Assembly: GCF_003319125.1 (NCBI RefSeq) | Contig: NZ_QOHG01000007.1 | Span: 162,473 to 226,472 of the forward strand | Direction of reading: 5' to 3' | DNA length: 64,000 bases | Source of the DNA: Blastococcus sp. TF02A-26 | GTDB lineage: Bacteria; Actinomycetota; Actinomycetes; Mycobacteriales; Geodermatophilaceae | Part shown: positions 1 through 8,008 of the stretch, one piece after another | Layout: each line of letters starts with the position of its first letter | Numbering within the stretch: the stretch's first letter is position 1 | Translations under genes and position numbers: made by a program | The notes under the pieces: generated by a model | What the model was told of the DNA's origin: nothing | What the model saw: only the letters and a program-made list of their open reading frames with translations | Databases searched by the model: none

Positions 1-193
1 TGCGACCGGTGACCATGAGCACCTCGCCGAGCCCGGCGCGGGCGGCCTCCTCGACGATGTACTGCAGCGCGGGCCGGTCCACGACCGGCAGCAGCTCCTT
101 GGGCACGGCCTTCGTGGCGGGCAGGAAGCGGGTGCCCATCCCGGCGACGGGGATGACGGCCTTGCGGGCGGCGCGCGCGCTCGGGACAGACAT
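1..193 (-). CDS. galU: UTP-glucose-1-phosphate uridylyltransferase, N-terminal part
   Basis: This is the first 64 codons of a gene that runs off the left edge of the window. GalU makes UDP-glucose from UTP and glucose-1-phosphate for cell-envelope sugars. The visible N-terminus has the nucleotidyltransferase signature, with [17 protein letters not shown] followed by [19 protein letters not shown]. The start is the only reasonable ATG. It is divergent from the cyclo-ligase gene, with 43 bp between the starts. A galU / 5-FTHF cyclo-ligase / FmdB / mscL order is also found in mycobacteria. The family call is firm; the missing C-terminus cannot be judged. Confidence 0.93.
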   Translation of the reverse strand, partial: MSVPSARAARKAVIPVAGMGTRFLPATKAVPKELLPVVDRPALQYIVEEAARAGLGEVLMVTGR

Positions 194-236
194 GGGCGCG
201 AGCGTAGCCAGCGGCCCGGTGCCCTAACCTGCGCCG

Positions 237-830
237 GTGACTCCCCCCGGCCCGGTGGGGGCGGCGAAGGCCGCTCTGCGCCAGCAGCTGCTGGTGCGAC
301 GACAGCAGCGGCCGGCGCCGGAACGGGCGGCCGCGGCGGCGGCGGTGACCACGGCGCTGCTGCGGGGCCTGGCCGGGTTCCGCACCATCGCCGCCTTCTG
401 CCCGGACGAGTACGAGCCCGGGCACGGCCGGCTCCCGGCGGCGTACACCCAGCTCGCCGCCCGGATCCTGCTCCCCGTCGTCCACGAGGGCGATCCCGAG
501 CTGCGCTGGGCCGTGGACACCGGGCGTCTGACCCCCGGCCGGTACGGGCTCATGGAGCCCGTGGGCCCCCGGCTGGGGCCGACCGCCGTCGGGACGGCGG
601 ACGCGGTCGTGCTCCCGGCGGTGGCGGTGGACCGCTCCGGGGTGCGGCTGGGTCGCGGCGGCGGCTACTACGACCGGGCCCTGCTGCACGCCCGCCCCGA
701 CGCCCTGCTCGTCGCGCTGGTGCACGACGACGAACTGCTCGACGAGCTCCCCGTCGAGCCGCACGACCGGCGGGTCGCCGCCGTCGTGACCCCGTCCGGC
801 GGCTGGCAGGCGCTACCCGCGAGTACCTGA
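237..830 (+). CDS. 5-formyltetrahydrofolate cyclo-ligase
   Basis: The 197-aa protein is of usual length for the family, which converts 5-formyl-THF to 5,10-methenyl-THF using ATP. An N-terminal basic helix (KAALRQQLLVRR) is followed by a FCPDEYEPG segment. The C-terminal signature GVRLGRGGGYYDRAL, which lines the phosphate/folate site, is intact around residues 135-149. The start is GTG, near the divergent galU start, so the two probably share a promoter region. The next gene starts 41 bp downstream on the same strand but is functionally unrelated. Confidence 0.93.
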   Translation: MTPPGPVGAAKAALRQQLLVRRQQRPAPERAAAAAAVTTALLRGLAGFRTIAAFCPDEYEPGHGRLPAAYTQLAARILLPVVHEGDPELRWAVDTGRLTPGRYGLMEPVGPRLGPTAVGTADAVVLPAVAVDRSGVRLGRGGGYYDRALLHARPDALLVALVHDDELLDELPVEPHDRRVAAVVTPSGGWQALPAST

Positions 831-871
831 CACCGTGGCGCCAGCCCGTTCCCGACGGCTGGAGCCCTCCC

Positions 872-2206
872 GTGTCCCCCGAGATCGTCTCGATCCTGGC
901 CCTGGTGGCGATCTTCGCGGTCGCGACGTTCCTGCCGATCAACATGGGGGCGCTGGCCTTCGTCGCGGCGTTCCTGGTCGGGACGCTGTCGGTCGGCCTG
1001 ACCTCCGACGAGATCCTCGCCGGCTTCCCCGCCGAGCTCGTCGTGACCCTGATCGGCGTCACGTACCTGTTCGCCATCGCGCAGAACAACGGGACCGTCG
1101 ACCTGATGGTGCGCGGCGCGGTACGCATCGTGGGCGGCTACGTCGCGGCGATCCCCTGGATCATGTTCGCGGTCACCGCGCTGCTGACGGCGATCGGCGC
1201 CCTCTCCCCCGCGGCGGTGGCGATCATCGCGCCGATCGCCCTCGGCTTCGCCGCGCGGTACGGGATCAACCCGCTGCTCATGGGCATGATGGTCGTGCAC
1301 GGCGCGCAGGGCGGCGGGTTCTCCCCGATCAGCGTCTACGGCGTCACCGTGAACACGATCGTCGAGGACGAGGGGCTGCCCAGCAGCCCGGTCACCGTCT
1401 TCCTCGCCAGCCTGTTCTTCAACCTCGCCATCGCGCTGGTGCTGTTCGTCCTCTTCGGCGGCCGCGAGCTGCTGGGCCGCCGGGTCGACACGCACGCCGA
1501 GGTCGGCGCCGACCACCCGCACGGCGCCGTGGTCCGCGGGCACGGAGCCGCCACCGGCCCCGCGGTCGGCGGCGAGGGGGACGACGACGTCCTGCCGCAC
1601 ACCTCGCGGGTGACCCTCGAGCAGGTGCTCACGCTGGTCGGGCTGGCCACCGTCGCCGTCCTCGCGCTGGTGTTCGACCTGGACATCGGGCTGGTGTCGA
1701 TCACCGTCGCCGTGGTGCTGGCCATGCTGTCGGCGCAGCAGCACAAGGGCGCGGTGACCCAGATCAGCTGGTCGACGGTGCTGCTGATCGCCGGTGTGCT
1801 GACCTTCGTCTTCGTGCTGCAGGAGGCCGGCACGATCGACTACGTCGGCGAGGCGGTCACCGGCCTGGGGGTGCCGCTCGTCGTCGCCCTGCTGCTGGCC
1901 TACATCGGTGGGGTGGTGTCGGCCTTCGCCAGCTCGACGGCGATCATCGGTGTCGCCATCTCCCTCGCCGTCCCGTTCCTGCTCGCCGGGGACATCGGCG
2001 CCGTGGGGGTGGTGGTGGCCCTGTCGGTCGCCTCGACCATCGTCGACGTCAGCCCCTTCTCGACCAACGGCGCGCTGGTCCTGGCCAACGCGCAGGACGT
2101 CGACCGTGACCGCTTCTACAAGCAGCTGCTGGCCTACAGCGGCGTCGTCGTCACCGCCGGACCGTTCCTGGCCTGGCTGGTGTTCGTCGTGCCGGGCTGG
2201 CTCTAG
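872..2206 (+). CDS. MatC-like dicarboxylate/malonate carrier (SLC13-type permease)
   Basis: This is a 444-aa integral membrane protein with about 11-12 hydrophobic segments. The first half resembles the MatC N-terminal domain (FLPINMGALAFVAAFLVG, then GGFSPISVYG). A hydrophilic His-rich loop around residues 205-250 separates the two membrane halves. MatC-type carriers import malonate or related dicarboxylates. The GTG start follows a GGAG 8 bases upstream. The next gene, a CaiB-family protein, starts 17 bp after the stop, and a carboxyltransferase overlaps that, so a malonate-handling operon is a reasonable inference. The actual substrate is not shown by sequence. Confidence 0.8.
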   Translation: MSPEIVSILALVAIFAVATFLPINMGALAFVAAFLVGTLSVGLTSDEILAGFPAELVVTLIGVTYLFAIAQNNGTVDLMVRGAVRIVGGYVAAIPWIMFAVTALLTAIGALSPAAVAIIAPIALGFAARYGINPLLMGMMVVHGAQGGGFSPISVYGVTVNTIVEDEGLPSSPVTVFLASLFFNLAIALVLFVLFGGRELLGRRVDTHAEVGADHPHGAVVRGHGAATGPAVGGEGDDDVLPHTSRVTLEQVLTLVGLATVAVLALVFDLDIGLVSITVAVVLAMLSAQQHKGAVTQISWSTVLLIAGVLTFVFVLQEAGTIDYVGEAVTGLGVPLVVALLLAYIGGVVSAFASSTAIIGVAISLAVPFLLAGDIGAVGVVVALSVASTIVDVSPFSTNGALVLANAQDVDRDRFYKQLLAYSGVVVTAGPFLAWLVFVVPGWL

Positions 2207-2223
2207 ACCGATCGGAGCAGACC

Positions 2224-3414
2224 GTGCCCGGACCGCTGGACGGCGTCCTCGTCGTCGACCTGACCCGGGCGCTGGCCGGCCCGCACGCCGGGATGATGCT
2301 CGGGGACCTCGGCGCCCGCGTGATCAAGGTCGAGAGCCCCGGGAGCGGGGACGACACCCGGGGCTGGGGCCCGCCCTTCGTGCAGCCCGACGGCGGTGGT
2401 GACCGGGAGTCGACCTACTTCCTGTCGGCCAACCGCAACAAGGAGTCGCTGACCCTCGACCTCAAGGACGACGGCGACAAGGAGCTGCTCCGGGAGCTGG
2501 TCCGCCGCGCCGACGTGCTGTTGGAGAACTTCCGCCCGGGCACGCTGGCCCGTCTCGGCTTCGGCACCGACGTGCTCGCCGAGCTCAACCCGCGGCTGGT
2601 GACGCTGGCCATCAGCGGGTTCGGCCACGACGGTCCGGAGGGCGGCCGCGCCGGCTACGACCAGATCGCGCAGGGCGAGGCCGGGCTGATGTCGCTGACC
2701 GGTCCCGGCCCCGACGACCCGCAGCGGGTGGGCGTGCCGATCGGCGACCTGCTGGCCGGCATCTACGGCGCCTACGGCGTGCTGGCGGCGCTGCTGGAGC
2801 GGGAGCGCACCGGCCGCGGCCAGGTGGTGCGCACCTCGCTGCTCGCCGCGATCGTCGGCGTGCACGCCTTCCAGGGGACGGCGTGGACGGTCGGCGGCCA
2901 GGTGAACCGGGCGCAGGGCAACCACCACCCCTCGATCGCGCCGTACGGGCTGTTCCGCTGCGCCGGCGGCAGCGTGCAGCTCTCCTGCGGGTCGGAGTCG
3001 CTGTGGCGGCGGCTGTGCGCGGAGTTCGGTCTGGACCCCGACGCCGACGGGCTGGCCACGAACGGCGAGCGGGTGGGCAACCGCGAGCGGGTGATCGCGC
3101 TGCTCGAGCGGACCTTCGCCGACATCGACGCGCCCACGCTGCTGGCCCGGCTGGACGCCGCCGGCATCCCCGCCGGCAAGGTGCGCACCCTCGACGAGGT
3201 CTACGGCTGGGACCAGGTCCGGTCGCAGGGACTGCTGGTCGACGTCGAGCACGAGACCCTCGGCCGGCTGCAGCTGCCCGGCCCGCCGCTGCGGTTCTTC
3301 GCCGCCGGCCCGGAGGGCGAGACGGAGACGACGAGGCGGGACCACGCCGCTCCCCCGCTGCTGGGCGCGTCAGACTCCGAGCTCCGCGCCTGGCTGACCG
3401 AGGGGACCACATGA
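2224..3414 (+). CDS. CaiB/BaiF-family CoA-transferase homologue lacking the usual Asp
   Basis: The 396-aa protein has the family N-terminus (VVDLTRALAGPHAGMMLGDLGARVIKVE is represented by its DLTRALAGPHAG core) and the NRNKESLTLDLK and ISGFGHDGP segments. Family III CoA-transferases move CoA between carboxylic acids through an Asp anhydride in an SLLDA-type motif. By eye the equivalent motif here is S205-L-L-A-A, with Ala208 where Asp is expected. The GTG start is preceded by GGAGCAG. The gene lies between a malonate-type carrier and a carboxyltransferase, and its stop overlaps the next ATG. Either it is a non-transferase member of the fold or my alignment is off by a turn. Confidence 0.85.
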   Translation: MPGPLDGVLVVDLTRALAGPHAGMMLGDLGARVIKVESPGSGDDTRGWGPPFVQPDGGGDRESTYFLSANRNKESLTLDLKDDGDKELLRELVRRADVLLENFRPGTLARLGFGTDVLAELNPRLVTLAISGFGHDGPEGGRAGYDQIAQGEAGLMSLTGPGPDDPQRVGVPIGDLLAGIYGAYGVLAALLERERTGRGQVVRTSLLAAIVGVHAFQGTAWTVGGQVNRAQGNHHPSIAPYGLFRCAGGSVQLSCGSESLWRRLCAEFGLDPDADGLATNGERVGNRERVIALLERTFADIDAPTLLARLDAAGIPAGKVRTLDEVYGWDQVRSQGLLVDVEHETLGRLQLPGPPLRFFAAGPEGETETTRRDHAAPPLLGASDSELRAWLTEGTT

Positions 3415-4928
3415 GCACCACCGACGCCCGCACGCTCCGCGACCGGGTCCTGGACCCGGGTTCGTGGGTGTCGTGGGACGCCCCCGTCGCGGCGCGCGAC
3501 GTCAGCCCGCAGTACGCCGCCGAGCTGGCGAGGGCCGCGGAGAAGACCCGCCAGGACGAGTCGATCATCACCGGCGAGGGGCTGCTGCGCGGCCGCCGCG
3601 TCGCCGTCGTCGCCGGGGAGTTCGGCTTCCTCGCCGGGTCGATCGGGGTGGCCGCGGCCGAGCGGTTGATCGCCGCCGTGGAGCGGGCGACCGAGGAGGG
3701 GCTGCCGCTGCTGGCCGCTCCTGTCTCCGGAGGCACACGTATGCAGGAGGGCACCGTCGCCTTCCTGCAGATGATCGGCATCACCGCCGCCATCGCGCGC
3801 CACAAGGAGGCCGGGCTCCCCTACCTGGTCTACCTGCGGCACCCCACGTTCGGCGGGGTGCTCGCCTCGTGGGGGTCGCTGGGCCACGTGACGATCGCCG
3901 AGCCCGGCGCCTCCATCGGTTTCCTCGGGCCCCGGGTGTACGAGGCCCTCTACGGCGAGCCGTTCCCCGAGGGCGTGCAGACCGCCGAGCACATGGCGGA
4001 GATGGGCCTGATCGACGCGGTCGTGGCGCACGAGGACATCGCCGACGTCGCCGACCGGGCGCTCAACGTGCTCGCCGCCCGGCGCACCTGGCACCAGGAC
4101 GTCGCCGGCGCCGAGCGGCCGACCGCCGAGGACGGCACGGACACGGACGACCCGGAGGACGGACGCTCGGCCTGGGACGTCGTCACCGCCTCGCGGCGCG
4201 CCGACCGGCCGGGGGTGCGCCGGTTGCTGCGGACCGCGGCCACCGACGTCGTCGGGCTGTCCGGCACCGGCGCCGGCGAGAAGGACCCCGGCCTGCTGCT
4301 GGCACTGGCGCGCTTCGGCGGGGCGCCCTGCGTCGTGCTCGGCCAGGACCGGCGCGGGCAGTCGCTCTCGGCCCCGCTCGGTCCGGCGGCGTTGCGCGAG
4401 GCCCGGCGGGGCATGCGGCTGGCCGCCGAGCTGCGGTTGCCGCTGGTGACGCTCATCGACACCCCGGGCGCCGCCCTGTCGCAGGAGGCCGAGGAGGGCG
4501 GGCTGGCCGCCGAGATCGCCCGCTGCCTGCAGGACCTGGTGATGCTCAAGGCGCCGACGATCGCCGTCCTGCTGGGGCAGGGCACCGGCGGCGGCGCGCT
4601 CGCGCTGGTGCCGGCCGACCGGGTGCTGTCGGCGGCCAACGGCTGGCTCGGGCCGCTGCCACCGGAGGGCGCGAGCGTGATCGTGCACCGGACGGTCGAC
4701 CGCGCCGACGAGATGGCCGCGGACCAGGGGGTGCGGGCCACCGAGCTGTGGCGGGCCGGGATCGTCGACCGGGTGGTGCCGGAGCGCCCCGACGCCGCCG
4801 ACGAGCCGCAGGAGTTCTGCCTGCGGCTGGGCCGGGTGCTCGGCGAGGAACTGGCCGGGCTGCTGGGCCGCGACGACAACGAGCGCTTCCGCAGCCGTCT
4901 GCACCGCTACCGCCACCTCGGCCGATAG
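3411..4928 (+). CDS. Acyl-CoA carboxyltransferase-like protein, AccD- and AccA-type halves fused
   Basis: The 505-aa protein has two crotonase-fold halves. Residues about 60-230 are AccD-like (SGGTRMQEG, GGVLASWGSLGHV, GASIGFLGPRV) and residues about 280-490 are AccA-like (LIDTPGAALSQEAEEGG, GQGTGGGALALVPADRVLSA). The N-terminal zinc ribbon of AccD is absent. The start is an ATG overlapping the stop of the CaiB-family gene (ATGA). No biotin carboxylase or biotin carrier gene is nearby. It could work with remote subunits, or act on malonyl-CoA in a biotin-independent decarboxylating way, as MdcD/MdcE do. Which acyl-CoA it uses is unknown. Confidence 0.85.
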   Translation: MSTTDARTLRDRVLDPGSWVSWDAPVAARDVSPQYAAELARAAEKTRQDESIITGEGLLRGRRVAVVAGEFGFLAGSIGVAAAERLIAAVERATEEGLPLLAAPVSGGTRMQEGTVAFLQMIGITAAIARHKEAGLPYLVYLRHPTFGGVLASWGSLGHVTIAEPGASIGFLGPRVYEALYGEPFPEGVQTAEHMAEMGLIDAVVAHEDIADVADRALNVLAARRTWHQDVAGAERPTAEDGTDTDDPEDGRSAWDVVTASRRADRPGVRRLLRTAATDVVGLSGTGAGEKDPGLLLALARFGGAPCVVLGQDRRGQSLSAPLGPAALREARRGMRLAAELRLPLVTLIDTPGAALSQEAEEGGLAAEIARCLQDLVMLKAPTIAVLLGQGTGGGALALVPADRVLSAANGWLGPLPPEGASVIVHRTVDRADEMAADQGVRATELWRAGIVDRVVPERPDAADEPQEFCLRLGRVLGEELAGLLGRDDNERFRSRLHRYRHLGR

Positions 4929-4937
4929 GTCTCCTCC

Positions 4938-4983
4938 GCTCGCTCGCGCTCTGCTCCCCACCGGGAGCAGAGCACGAGCGAGC
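4938..4983 (+). terminator. Long hairpin after the carboxyltransferase gene
   Basis: The inner stem GCTCTGCTCCC / GGGAGCAGAGC (4-nt loop) is extended by a further 9 pairs after one mismatch, giving about 20 bp. It begins 10 bases after the stop codon and ends 8 bases before the next ATG. There is no T tract. It most likely separates the malonate-type operon from the AAA ATPase gene. Confidence 0.7.
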
Positions 4984-4991
4984 CGGAGAGG

Positions 4992-5723
4992 ATGTCCGCC
5001 GTGGACCGCCGCCCCGTCCGACGACTGCGCCCCGACCCGGGCGCCGAGGCGATCCCGGCCGACGTGTGGCCCGCCACGGTCCCGGCCGTGGCCCAGCTGC
5101 TGCGCGAGGGCCTGGAGCTACCGGCCGGCGCGACCGTGCTCGTCGGCGAGAACGGCTCGGGCAAGTCGACGCTGGTCGAGGTCGTCGCCGCGGCGGTCGG
5201 GCTGAACGCGGAGGGCGGGTCGGTGAACGCCCGCTACAGCACGCGCCCCAGCGAGCCGGGCTCGCTCGGATTGATCGTGGAGCGGGGGCCCGGCGCTCCG
5301 CGTTGGGCCTACCTGCTGCGCGACGAGACGCTGCACGGCCTGTACAGCTACCTGGAGGAGACCCGCAGCGACGGCAACCCCTCCGAGGCGACCTTCCACG
5401 AGCTCTCGCACGGCGAGGCGTTCCTGACGCTCTTCCACGACCGCGCCACCCGCCCCGGCCTCTACCTGCTGGACGAGCCGGACGCCGCGTTGTCCTTCAC
5501 CGCCACGCTGTCGCTCGTGGCCTCGTTGACCGAGCTGGTGGCCCGCGGCGCGCAGGTGGTCGTGGCCACCCACTCCCCCGTGCTCGCCGCGCTCCCGGGG
5601 GCGCACCTGCTCGAGGTCGGGCCCTGGGGCCTGCGGGAGGCGACGTGGGACGGGCTGGAGCTCACCGCGAACTGGGCCCAGTTCCTCCGCTCCCCGCAGT
5701 CCTTCCTCCGGCACCTGACCTGA
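4992..5723 (+). CDS. Stand-alone AAA/ABC-type ATPase
   Basis: The 243-aa soluble ATPase has Walker A GENGSGKST at residues 52-60, a signature-like ELSHGEAF, Walker B LYLLDEPDAALS and the downstream His switch ATHSPVLAALPG. This is the compact predicted-ATPase group related to OLD/RecF heads. There is no membrane partner, no TOPRIM domain and no toxin gene beside it. It follows a strong hairpin with its own GGAGAGG ribosome site, so it is probably monocistronic. Its role cannot be told from sequence; it converges on a MarR gene 7 bp away. Confidence 0.8.
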   Translation: MSAVDRRPVRRLRPDPGAEAIPADVWPATVPAVAQLLREGLELPAGATVLVGENGSGKSTLVEVVAAAVGLNAEGGSVNARYSTRPSEPGSLGLIVERGPGAPRWAYLLRDETLHGLYSYLEETRSDGNPSEATFHELSHGEAFLTLFHDRATRPGLYLLDEPDAALSFTATLSLVASLTELVARGAQVVVATHSPVLAALPGAHLLEVGPWGLREATWDGLELTANWAQFLRSPQSFLRHLT

Positions 5724-5730
5724 CGAGGGG

Positions 5731-6231
5731 TCAGCGCTCCTCGGCAGTGTCCGCGCCGTGCTCGACGCGCAGGCTGTGGTCGGGGTCGAGGCCCTCGAGC
5801 ACCTGCTCCAGCGCCTCGCGCAGCGCGCGCGTGCGGTCCGCCGACAGCGGGTCGAACACGGCACTGCGGACCGCCTCGACATGGCCGGGGGCGACCTGCT
5901 GCACGACGTCCCAGCCGGCATCGGTGAGGACGGCGAGGTTGCCCCGGCCGTCGTCCGCGGCCCGCTCGCGGCGCACCCAGCCGCGCTCCTCCAACCGGCC
6001 GACGGTGTGCGAGAGCCGGCTCTGCGACTGGTTCGCCCGGCGGGCCAGGTCGCTCATCCGCCGGGCCCGGCCCGGCGCCTCGGAGAGCATCGCCAGGACG
6101 ACGTAGGCCGCGTGCGTCAGGCCCGCGTCGCGCTGCAGCTGCGCGTCGAGGACGCGGGGGACGAGCTCGCTGACGCTCAGCCACGCACGCCAGGCCCGCT
6201 GCTGCTCCTCGTCGAGCCACCGGGTCGCCAC
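5731..6231 (-). CDS. MarR-family transcriptional regulator
   Basis: The 166-aa protein has a winged-helix of MarR type: helix pair RMSDLARRANQSQSRLSHTVGRLEERGWV is represented by its LARRANQSQSRLSHTVGRL core, then wing VRRERAADDGRGNLAVLTDAG. The GTG start gives an N-terminus (VATRWLDEEQQRAWRAW) typical of this actinobacterial subgroup, which has Trp-rich first helices. It is divergent from a GMC oxidoreductase gene, with 126 bp between the starts, so it is a likely local regulator of that gene. A tandem 15-bp repeat abuts its start codon. Confidence 0.9.
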   Translation of the reverse strand: MATRWLDEEQQRAWRAWLSVSELVPRVLDAQLQRDAGLTHAAYVVLAMLSEAPGRARRMSDLARRANQSQSRLSHTVGRLEERGWVRRERAADDGRGNLAVLTDAGWDVVQQVAPGHVEAVRSAVFDPLSADRTRALREALEQVLEGLDPDHSLRVEHGADTAEER

Positions 6232-6261
6232 GCCGCAGACGGTACGGCCGCAGACGGTACG
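6232..6261. repeat. Perfect 15-bp tandem duplication upstream of the MarR start
   Basis: The unit GCCGCAGACGGTACG occurs twice head-to-tail (6232-6246 and 6247-6261), immediately upstream of the MarR GTG. It lies in the untranslated leader of that gene. It could be a pair of regulatory half-sites or simple slippage; it is the only perfect tandem duplication I noticed in the window. Confidence 0.75.
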
Positions 6262-6297
6262 GCGGCGATCGGCCGTCCGCGTCGACCACTCCCGTTT

Positions 6298-6316
6298 ACA
6301 ACAGTTCGATGGTTGT
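6298..6316. promoter_or_regulatory. Possible MarR operator in the divergent promoter region
   Basis: ACAAC (6298-6302) and GTTGT (6312-6316) form an inverted repeat with a 9-base spacer. The site lies in the only A+T-rich stretch between the divergent MarR and GMC genes, 42 bases before the GMC start. The size suits a MarR dimer site, but the arms are only 5 bp. Confidence 0.4.
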
Positions 6317-6357
6317 GGAACATTCGTCCTCCCGCACGTCCTGAGGAGGCACGTCCC

Positions 6358-7947
6358 ATGAGTCGCTACGACTACGTCATCGTCGGAGCCGGTTCCGCCG
6401 GCTGCGTGCTGGCCAACCGGCTGAGCGCCGACCCGGGGACGTCGGTGCTGCTGATCGAGGCCGGCGGCGGCGACCGCAACCCGTGGGTGCACGTGCCCAA
6501 GGGGCTGGCCTTCCTCGGCCCGGACAAGATGTGGATCAACCCCACCGTGCCGTTCGGTCCGCGCCAGCAGACCGAGTACTGGACCCGCGGCAAGATGATC
6601 GGGGGCTCCAGCTCGGTCAACGGCATGGTCTACAACCGCGGGTCGCAGGCCGACTTCGACAACCTGGTCGAGCTGGGGAACCCCGGCTGGGGCTGGGACG
6701 AGATCCTCCCCATCTACAAGCAGATGGAGGACCACAACCTCGGTTCCTCGCCGATGCGCGGTGAAGGCGGGCCGCTCGGCGTCACGGTGCGGACGAAGCC
6801 CGAGGAGCTCAGCGAACTGCTGATGGACGCCTACGGCGCCGTGGGCGTGAAGCGCACCGACGACATCAACTCCTCCGACGAGGAGCGGATCGGCTACACC
6901 CCCGGCAGCATCAAGCGCGGCCTGCGGCAGAGCGCGGCGAAGGCGTTCCTGCACCCGGTCGAGAAGCGGCCGAACCTCACCGTGGGCAGCGGTGTCCAGG
7001 TGACCAAGGTGCTGTTCGAGGGCGATCGTGCGGTCGGGGTCAGCGCCCGCGCCGACGGCGCGACGACGGAGTTCCGGGCCCGCAAGGAGGTCATCCTCTC
7101 GGCGGGCAACCTCGGCTCCCCACAGCTGCTGCAGCTGTCGGGCATCGGCCCGCGCGAGGTGCTGAGCGGCGTCGGGATCGACGTCCGCGTCGACAGCCCG
7201 CAGGTCGGCGAGGGGCTGCGCGAGCACCGCTGCTTCCCGCTGCAGGTCCGGATCACCGACAACATCGGCTACAACAAGGTGCTCGCCAACGTCGTCCGCC
7301 AGGGCGTGACCGGTGCCAAGTACCTGGTCGACCGCCAGGGCCCGATCGGCACCCCGGCCTACGAGATGCTCGCGTTCTTCCGGGCCACGGAGTCGGCCAC
7401 CCGGCCCGACGCCCAGGTGCTGGTCACGCCGTTCACCATGGGGTGGGCGCCGACCAAGTTCGCCGTCGAGAACCGGCCCGGCTTCTCGATGCTCGGGTTC
7501 GCCCTGCGCCCGACGAGCCTGGGCTCGGCGCACATCCAGTCGGACGACCCGGACATGCCGCTGCGGCTGGACCCCGGCTACCTCACCTCCGACCACGACC
7601 GCGAGGTCTCGGTCGGCATGTTCCGGAAGATGCGGGAGGTCATCCAGCAGTCGCCGATCGCCGACAAGGTGATGATGGAGATCCAGCCGGGTGCGGTCGT
7701 GAAGAGCGACGAGGACATCCTGGAGTCGGGCTTCCTGTACGGCGGCCCGGGCTACCACGCCTCCGGCGCCTGCGCGATGGGCCCGGGTGACACCGACGTC
7801 GTCGACAGCCGGCTGCGGGTGCGCGGCGTGCAGGGCCTGCGCGTCATCGACACCTCGGTCCTCCCGGCCATGATCTCGGGCAACCTGAACGCCCCGATGA
7901 TGGCCATGGCCTGGCGGGCCGCCGACTTCGTCCTCGAGGACGACTGA
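6358..7947 (+). CDS. GMC-family FAD-dependent alcohol oxidoreductase (choline-dehydrogenase-like)
   Basis: The 529-aa flavoenzyme starts with the Rossmann FAD motif YVIVGAGSAGCVLANRLS at residues 5-22. The GMC signature (GKMIGGSSSVNGMVYNRG) lies near residue 80, and the C-terminal catalytic region YHASGACAMG with IDTSVLPAMISGNLNAP holds the expected His and Asn. Members oxidise primary alcohols, with electrons going to oxygen or another acceptor; the substrate is not predictable here. The ATG is preceded by GAGGAGGC. The divergent MarR gene and the palindrome between the two suggest inducible control. Confidence 0.93.
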   Translation: MSRYDYVIVGAGSAGCVLANRLSADPGTSVLLIEAGGGDRNPWVHVPKGLAFLGPDKMWINPTVPFGPRQQTEYWTRGKMIGGSSSVNGMVYNRGSQADFDNLVELGNPGWGWDEILPIYKQMEDHNLGSSPMRGEGGPLGVTVRTKPEELSELLMDAYGAVGVKRTDDINSSDEERIGYTPGSIKRGLRQSAAKAFLHPVEKRPNLTVGSGVQVTKVLFEGDRAVGVSARADGATTEFRARKEVILSAGNLGSPQLLQLSGIGPREVLSGVGIDVRVDSPQVGEGLREHRCFPLQVRITDNIGYNKVLANVVRQGVTGAKYLVDRQGPIGTPAYEMLAFFRATESATRPDAQVLVTPFTMGWAPTKFAVENRPGFSMLGFALRPTSLGSAHIQSDDPDMPLRLDPGYLTSDHDREVSVGMFRKMREVIQQSPIADKVMMEIQPGAVVKSDEDILESGFLYGGPGYHASGACAMGPGDTDVVDSRLRVRGVQGLRVIDTSVLPAMISGNLNAPMMAMAWRAADFVLEDD

Positions 7948-7953
7948 GTCCGC

Positions 7954-7979
7954 CGATCGCCCGCCCCGGGGGGCGGTCG
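7954..7979 (+). terminator. Hairpin after the GMC oxidoreductase gene
   Basis: CGATCGCCC pairs with GGGCGGTCG (one G-T pair) across an 8-base loop, beginning 6 bases after the stop codon. There is no T tract, as is common in high-G+C actinomycetes. Confidence 0.5.
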
Positions 7980-8008
7980 ACCGATGACTCCCGCACGCCG
8001 GCCCGGTC

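Noticed and set aside
668..1744. A 358-codon minus-strand open frame opposite the MatC-like carrier.
   Set aside because: Asp/Gln/His/Arg-rich composition, no domain, and a good transporter on the other strand.
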